Source: Lachnospiraceae bacterium (GTDB lineage: Bacteria > Bacillota_A > Clostridia > Lachnospirales > Lachnospiraceae). Taken from it: a stretch of 11,076 nucleotides of DNA. The stretch lies in the NCBI GenBank assembly GCA_016281675.1, contig JAEEJD010000154.1, forward strand, positions 1-11,076. Reading direction: 5' to 3'. Both the position numbers and the translations under genes were made by a program. Below, in pieces: positions 7,411 to 11,076 of the stretch. Each line of letters opens with the position of its first letter. Within the stretch, counting starts at the first letter, position 1. Below the pieces are notes generated by a model that had not been told where the DNA came from, did not search any database, and was given only the letters and a program-made list of their open reading frames with translations.

Positions 7411-9208
7411 CAGTTTCTCCGTAACCAGTCTTCTCAACTATTGCATATGCGTAAGTGCATATTACCGGCATATCAGTGCAGTAGATTCTGATCTCATATA
7501 CTCCGGGCTTAGCGGGAGCTGTGTAGATACCGTCCGAAGTGATGCTTCCCGATCCGGATTCGGTGAGTTCGTAAGTTACGCTGCACTTGTCCATATTGTT
7601 GAAACGGACTCCGAAGTAATGGTTCTCTTTTGTTCCCATTCTGACTGTCGGTGTCTCGGGTGCGATGCTCTTTCCGGTGTAATCCTCGGAGATTCCGAGA
7701 TCGTTTCCTGCAGGGAATTTGATCGCTACCCAGCGGTATGTGAGAACAAGATAATCGACATTTCCGAGAAGTCTTGCGCCCACTACGAAACTGCCCTTGT
7801 CGTTAAGAACTCTGACAGCGGTCTCCGCGTTTACGACCGTTCTCTGATCCTGCGCGAAGATATCGGGATTTCCGTAGATCGTGCTCTTTGCATTTACGCC
7901 TATCGACTCGTCCTCTTTGATATATTCATATCCGACCTCGACATATACATTTCCTTTTCCGAGACCGTGAACAATCTCTCCGGAATAATGTACGCTGCCG
8001 CGGCGTGCGTTTTCACCGATGGGGATCTCAAGAACTCCGGTAGCTATCTCGGGAACGAAGGAACCGTTATCCGCTCCGTCCTCCGATCCGGAGTTACCTG
8101 CAGCTACAACACCGCCTTTATCACTTATCGGGGCTTCCTTGACAAAGTACTCGAGATAATCTCCCTTTGTCATTTCCTGGGCGGGAGCGGTAACGTATTT
8201 CTTTACCTCAGTCTCGTTAACTTCACCGATAATGTATGCACTGTCGGTTCTTACGAGCTTAAGATCCGCAAGGCGGATGAAATCACCCTGTCCTCCGATA
8301 TTGCGAAGTTCGAGGTTCATGCGTCCTATCTCGCGGCTTACGATCTCTCTCGGTCTTAAGTCGGAGAGAAGAACTTTGAGCGCGAAATTCGCGGGTACGG
8401 TAACGGGGTTATCATTCTCATAACCTGCAGCCGTTCCGGTCTTAAGTATTATATTTGATTCAAATGCGGGATTATCCAGCGTCATCAGCCAGAAATCGTA
8501 AGAAACAGTCTCTCCCCTCTTGAGGTCGATGTCCTGGATATCGATTGATATCTCATTCGCACCTTCCGTGCTCACAAAAGCAGGAGTCTGAAGAACTGAA
8601 GAATATGAAAGCTTTGTGCCGCCTTCGCCGAGGCCGGTCACATTAACTCTTGCCCTTACCGCTCTCGATCTGGAAACGGTCGCGGGCATAATGAACTCTA
8701 CAAGATAATTTTCACTTGAAAGCAGCGTTCCCTTTGTGAGGAATTCCGACTCCATCTCGAACGTTTCCGGAATATCGCCCTTGTCGATAAGGAAAAGCTC
8801 ATAACTTTCTTTGACCCTGTTATACTGGAATTCTTTGTCGGGGTCTGTCTGATCGATCGCATAAACCTTGTGTACGGGCTCTTCGCGATATCTGAGACAA
8901 AGACTTGCCTCGTCCGTTTTCAGGGAATCGAAGCCTTCTATCGATGACAGTTTCTTGACATCGGATGTCTCGACAACGATCTCTCTTCCCATACCGTCTA
9001 TCGCGACACCGCTCTCAACAAGGAGCGAGAGATCGTCAAGACTGAACACTCCCAGTCCGCATACTATTCCCGAGCCGTACATCAGCCCGTTAAGGAACCT
9101 CCTCTTGTTGTTGAAATAATCCTGCTCAGCCTGGTAGTCGGCGCTGGACAGTCTCTTTTTCGGGTAATACCGATTTCTTTCAAACGGGTAAATCTGAGTG
9201 TTGTTCAT
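7379..9208 (-). CDS. Contractile-injection-system-associated accessory protein, Ig-like C-terminus
   Basis: A 609-residue protein without signal peptide or membrane helix. The N-terminus (about 13-80) carries a pattern I know from proteins encoded in Afp/PVC/eCIS-type contractile injection clusters: RYYPKKRLSSADYQAEQDYF, NNKRRFLNGLMYGSGIVCGL, then GVAIDGMGREIVV. In that family the consensus is roughly 'D(F/Y)..EQ.Y...KRR..N...HG.G(I/V)VCGL...(P/S)G.AID..GREI'. The middle (about 100-510) is beta-rich with no recognised motif. The C-terminus (about 524-592) resembles a bacterial Ig-like domain with GSITSDGIYTAPAKPG (554-569). The ATG at 9208 has AAGGAG 8 nt upstream, and the response regulator stop overlaps that site. 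It probably works in the cytoplasm or is part of an assembled particle; its exact role in such systems is not established. No sheath, tube or baseplate gene is visible in this window. Confidence 0.7.
   Translation of the reverse strand: MNNTQIYPFERNRYYPKKRLSSADYQAEQDYFNNKRRFLNGLMYGSGIVCGLGVFSLDDLSLLVESGVAIDGMGREIVVETSDVKKLSSIEGFDSLKTDEASLCLRYREEPVHKVYAIDQTDPDKEFQYNRVKESYELFLIDKGDIPETFEMESEFLTKGTLLSSENYLVEFIMPATVSRSRAVRARVNVTGLGEGGTKLSYSSVLQTPAFVSTEGANEISIDIQDIDLKRGETVSYDFWLMTLDNPAFESNIILKTGTAAGYENDNPVTVPANFALKVLLSDLRPREIVSREIGRMNLELRNIGGQGDFIRLADLKLVRTDSAYIIGEVNETEVKKYVTAPAQEMTKGDYLEYFVKEAPISDKGGVVAAGNSGSEDGADNGSFVPEIATGVLEIPIGENARRGSVHYSGEIVHGLGKGNVYVEVGYEYIKEDESIGVNAKSTIYGNPDIFAQDQRTVVNAETAVRVLNDKGSFVVGARLLGNVDYLVLTYRWVAIKFPAGNDLGISEDYTGKSIAPETPTVRMGTKENHYFGVRFNNMDKCSVTYELTESGSGSITSDGIYTAPAKPGVYEIRIYCTDMPVICTYAYAIVEKTGYGETDERANKAASV
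7417..7420 (-). promoter_or_regulatory. Ribosome binding site deciding the pseudokinase start
   Basis: GGAG on the minus strand, 6 nt before the ATG at 7410 and inside the coding end of the preceding gene. It decides the start in favour of MSEQIRQL over a TTG nine codons upstream. Confidence 0.65.
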
Positions 9209-9216
9209 GTCTTCTT

Positions 9217-9222
9217 CTCCTT
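9217..9222 (-). promoter_or_regulatory. Ribosome binding site of the 609-residue protein, overlapping the regulator's stop
   Basis: AAGGAG on the minus strand, 8 nt before the ATG at 9208. Its first two bases are the AA of the response regulator's TAA stop (9221-9223). This ties expression of the left-hand genes to translation of the regulator and argues against an internal promoter at this junction. Confidence 0.65.
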
Positions 9223-10024
9223 ATATTAGGCTGCTTTTTTTCTCTATATCCAGTTCGTGTATTCTCATCTCCGCCCACGAATACTGCTTCATGTATTCCC
9301 CCATGTACTCGTTGATGGCGTTCGGATCGGATCTGAGAAATCTGTAATAATCGCAGTCAAAACTTTCTGTTTTTATTGCTACGGAGTTGTATTCCCTTAT
9401 CAGGATCTCGTCAAACCCCGCGTCTTTAAATGTCTTTCTGATATCCGCTATGAACATCCTGAGCTGTGAATTCCTTGAGCCGGAGTTTTCTCCGTCTTCC
9501 CACAGCACGGATATCAGTTCTCCCATGGTAACCCTGCACCCTGCACTGTCTATCAGGTATGCTAAGAGTTCCTTGCTCTTCGATCTTTTGAAGTTCATCG
9601 GCACCCCGTCGATAAAGACTTCAAAATTCCCGAAACATCGGACGAATATCCGTCCCGGATCCCTTTGCGGAGGATGCCTTAAATTGTCGAGAACCGTCTG
9701 CACATCTTCCACGCCGGCAGGTTTTATCAGATATCCGCTGGCAAAAACCTTATGCGCATCGTAGGCGTATTCCATATGTCCCGTCACAAACACGATATTG
9801 ATTTCCGGCTGCCGGTCCTTAAGTTCCTTGGCAAGGATAAGTCCGTTCATGTCCGGCATCTCTATATCGAGAAAAGCGACATCAAGCTTGTGAGAATCCG
9901 CAAAGGAAAGCGCTTCATGGGAGGAAATCAGTCCCGCATGACTGCCTCCCGGGTCTATCTGTCTTAGATTTTCAAGCATCGCGTTAACCGCGAGCTGCCT
10001 GTCATCAACCGTTATAGTGTTCAA
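9221..10024 (-). CDS. Response regulator with SARP-like winged-helix output
   Basis: A 267-residue protein. Receiver domain about 1-115 with all expected active-site residues: acidic pair D7-D8, phospho-acceptor D53 (in VAFLDIEMPDMNG), T81 (VFVTGH) and K101 (YLIKPA). From about 125 to 222 is an OmpR/SARP-type winged helix (FVRCFGNFEVFIDGVPMNFK, then KSKELLAYLIDSAG and QLRMFIADIRKTF). After it only about 40 residues remain (FLRSDPNAINEYMGEYMKQ, then YSWAE), which look like the beginning of a BTAD domain, so the output is a shortened SARP layout. The start is TTG at 10024: it directly follows an in-frame TAA and has GGAG 7 nt upstream. It is presumably phosphorylated by the kinase encoded at the right edge and probably controls this operon. 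The stop overlaps the ribosome binding site of the next gene. It is not a LytTR regulator, although LytS-type kinases usually pair with those. Confidence 0.88.
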   Translation of the reverse strand: MNTITVDDRQLAVNAMLENLRQIDPGGSHAGLISSHEALSFADSHKLDVAFLDIEMPDMNGLILAKELKDRQPEINIVFVTGHMEYAYDAHKVFASGYLIKPAGVEDVQTVLDNLRHPPQRDPGRIFVRCFGNFEVFIDGVPMNFKRSKSKELLAYLIDSAGCRVTMGELISVLWEDGENSGSRNSQLRMFIADIRKTFKDAGFDEILIREYNSVAIKTESFDCDYYRFLRSDPNAINEYMGEYMKQYSWAEMRIHELDIEKKSSLI

Positions 10025-10031
10025 TTACTCT

Positions 10032-10035
10032 CTCC
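10032..10035 (-). promoter_or_regulatory. Ribosome binding site supporting the regulator's TTG start
   Basis: GGAG (GGAGAG) on the minus strand, 7 nt before the TTG at 10024. A TAA stop immediately precedes the TTG, so no earlier start in this frame is possible, and the receiver motif VDD begins at the expected distance from it. Confidence 0.65.
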
Positions 10036-10049
10036 AAATCTTACCATGT

Positions 10050-10071
10050 CAAGCGCAACAAAAGTGCAACA
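10050..10071 (-). repeat. 11-bp tandem direct repeat, candidate regulator operator
   Basis: On the minus strand TGTTGCACTTT is followed directly by TGTTGCGCTTG, with 9 of 11 positions identical. Seen as heptamers, GTTGCAC and GTTGCGC are separated by 4 bp, which is the spacing known for SARP-type regulator sites. It lies in the 54-nt gap just upstream of a SARP-like regulator gene, so autoregulation is plausible. Only two copies are present, so chance cannot be excluded. Confidence 0.4.
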
Positions 10072-10078
10072 TTTGATC

Positions 10079-10107
10079 CTAATATCCACCCTCATACGAA
10101 AAGACAA
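10079..10107 (-). promoter_or_regulatory. Possible sigma-A promoter before the response regulator (weak)
   Basis: On the minus strand TTGTCT (10102-10107) and TATTAG (10079-10084) are separated by 17 bp, each matching the sigma-A consensus at four of six positions. Transcription would start near 10072, just ahead of the direct repeat and about 47 nt before the TTG start. It overlaps the end of the lipoprotein gene. Such matches occur often by chance. Confidence 0.25.
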
Positions 10108-10564
10108 GTCCTGCCCCCGCATCATCCGAAGCGTCGTTCCAGACCAGGTCATCTCCGGAAAATTCCACACTGCCCCTTCCCCTCTCGTACACTGTGGTCT
10201 CAGATATCTGTCCGAGACTGCCGTAGACCGCGTCAATCCTCTCACAATCGGTATAACTGAGCTTTCCGTCTTCCGCAGGAGCGGTGAATGACCAATATGA
10301 AACTTCGGTCTCGCTTGTCTTTATGCATACAAGCGCATGAAATACTCCGTCTTCACTCTTCCAGATATCAAGCATCGCGCCGGTATTTTGATCGGTCCAG
10401 GCACCCGCAAAATCGTCCCTTGCAGGCTCGCTTTCGGCTGCGGTACTTTCCTGTGTATTTGCATCCGTTTTTTCGGCATCTGCGTCCTTTTTCTTACATC
10501 CGCCCAATGATACGCATATCACTAAAAGCATTACCGGTATGAATACCGTAAAATACTTTTTCAT
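10079..10564 (-). CDS. Small secreted lipoprotein of unknown function
   Basis: A 161-residue protein with a clear lipoprotein signal: MKKYFTVFIPVMLLVICVSL followed by GGC, so lipidation is expected at Cys23. A charged, low-complexity linker rich in Asp, Glu, Thr and Ala follows (24-50). The folded part (about 52-161) appears all-beta and begins FAGAWTDQNTGAMLDIWKSE; it gives a lipocalin-like or small beta-barrel impression but I do not recognise a family. The ATG overlaps the kinase stop as ATGA, with GAGGGG about 10 nt upstream, so it is translated together with the kinase. Sitting between a sensor kinase and its regulator, it could be an extracytoplasmic partner of the kinase; this is inferred from position only. 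Confidence 0.8.
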   Translation of the reverse strand: MKKYFTVFIPVMLLVICVSLGGCKKKDADAEKTDANTQESTAAESEPARDDFAGAWTDQNTGAMLDIWKSEDGVFHALVCIKTSETEVSYWSFTAPAEDGKLSYTDCERIDAVYGSLGQISETTVYERGRGSVEFSGDDLVWNDASDDAGAGLVFSYEGGY

Positions 10565-11076
10565 TCTTCGTTTTCCCCTCTTTCCATGGGTATTGTCATA
10601 CGTACTATCGTTCCGTTTCCGGTATTCACGATTGAAAGATCTCCGCCGCAGATAAGTGACAGCCTGTCCCTGACATTCTGAATACCGATGCTTCTGTGCT
10701 GTGCCTGCTGCGCTGTCTCCGATCCGAAACCGGAACCGTTATCCTCCACCGTCACGACGGCATTTTCTCCCTCAAGAAAAGTCCTGATCGTAACAACCCC
10801 TCCGCTCTTTTTTGACGCCACTCCGTGTCTGATCGCGTTTTCAACCATCGGCTCCACCGAAAGAAGAGGCACCTTGAAATCATCAAAAGCGATATCGTAA
10901 TTTACGGTAAATCTGCCGGAAGGGTCCGACTGTTCGAGTGCAACATATTCTTTTATGCACTCTATCTCCCTTGCAATCGGAACAGGTTTTTCGTCAGTCA
11001 GGGACTCCAGATTCGCCCTTAAAAATGTCGAGAAATGCTGAAGCGCATCCGAAGCCTTTTTAGGATCCTCAAGGCA
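10561..11076 (-). CDS. LytS/YehU-family sensor histidine kinase, C-terminal part only
   Basis: The last 171 residues of a kinase whose N-terminus lies beyond the right edge. Visible are the end of the His-kinase (LytS-type) region (ALQHFSTFLRANLESL, then EIECIKEYVALEQ) and a full GHKL ATPase domain: N box VEPMVENAIRHGV, G1 box VEDNGSGFG, G2 box GIQNVRDRLSLICGG, and the closing NGTIVRMTIP. The phospho-accepting histidine normally lies just upstream of the first visible residues and so is outside the window, as are any membrane sensor segments. It ends in TGA overlapping the lipoprotein ATG. It presumably phosphorylates the response regulator two genes downstream. The in-frame GTG at 10872 is an internal valine, not a start, since the frame stays open and conserved to the edge. 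Confidence 0.9.
   Translation of the reverse strand, partial: CLEDPKKASDALQHFSTFLRANLESLTDEKPVPIAREIECIKEYVALEQSDPSGRFTVNYDIAFDDFKVPLLSVEPMVENAIRHGVASKKSGGVVTIRTFLEGENAVVTVEDNGSGFGSETAQQAQHRSIGIQNVRDRLSLICGGDLSIVNTGNGTIVRMTIPMERGENEE

Noticed and set aside
7411..7437. Upstream TTG start for the pseudokinase
   Set aside because: It would deepen the overlap with the preceding gene and lacks the well-placed GGAG that the ATG at 7410 has.
7295..8359. 354-codon open frame on the plus strand
   Set aside because: It lies antisense to the well-supported 609-residue gene; the protein shows no family motif and the frame is open because of codon bias on the other strand.
10038..10046. Extended -10 like sequence TGGTAAGAT
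   Set aside because: Transcription would begin near 10031, downstream of the GGAG at 10032-10035, leaving the regulator without a leader.
10024..10052. Perfect TTGACA at 10047-10052 with AGTAAT 17 bp further on
   Set aside because: The implied transcription start would fall inside the regulator coding region and remove its ribosome binding site and start codon.
10561..10872. Short 103-residue ATPase gene starting at GTG 10872
   Set aside because: The frame continues upstream with conserved LytS-family sequence to the window edge, so it is the C-terminal half of a larger kinase.

Overview
The window is a single co-directional gene block on the minus strand. Read 5'->3', it runs from the right edge to the left edge: sensor histidine kinase (partial) -> small lipoprotein -> response regulator -> 609-aa cytoplasmic protein -> membrane pseudokinase-like protein -> large membrane protein with a degenerate nucleotide-cyclase domain -> membrane MORN-repeat protein -> secreted TolC-like protein (partial, running off the left edge). 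Genes are packed with gaps of about 12-54 nt or short overlaps, and several stop codons lie inside the next gene's ribosome binding site. The whole stretch therefore looks like one operon or two coupled ones. No RNA genes, insertion sequences, CRISPR arrays or clear terminators were seen, and no gene-free stretch exceeds 60 nt.

The likely host is a Clostridia-type Firmicute, probably Lachnospiraceae. The evidence is strong AGGAG-type ribosome binding sites, GTG and TTG starts, mid-range G+C, a LytS-type kinase, and a response regulator whose output is a SARP-like winged helix with a short tail ending around QYSWAE, a combination I associate with that family. This is an inference; no ribosomal or other marker gene is present.

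Right part (about 9.2-11.1 kb): a sensing and control module. A LytS/YehU-family kinase overlaps a lipoprotein gene by ATGA. After 54 nt, which contain an 11-bp-period direct repeat, comes a response regulator with an intact phosphorylation site. Left part (1 to about 9.2 kb): five structural or scaffold-like genes. The first has the N-terminal signature of accessory proteins encoded in contractile injection system (Afp/PVC/eCIS-type) clusters. The next two look like membrane-anchored enzymes that have lost their catalytic residues, one kinase-like and one class III cyclase-like. A membrane MORN protein and an exported TolC-like coiled-coil protein follow.

Taken together, the operon could encode a regulated, envelope-associated assembly in which pseudoenzymes act as scaffolds or ligand sensors. 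It may be linked to a contractile injection system whose sheath, tube and baseplate genes are not in this window. That link rests on one family resemblance and is the main point to test.
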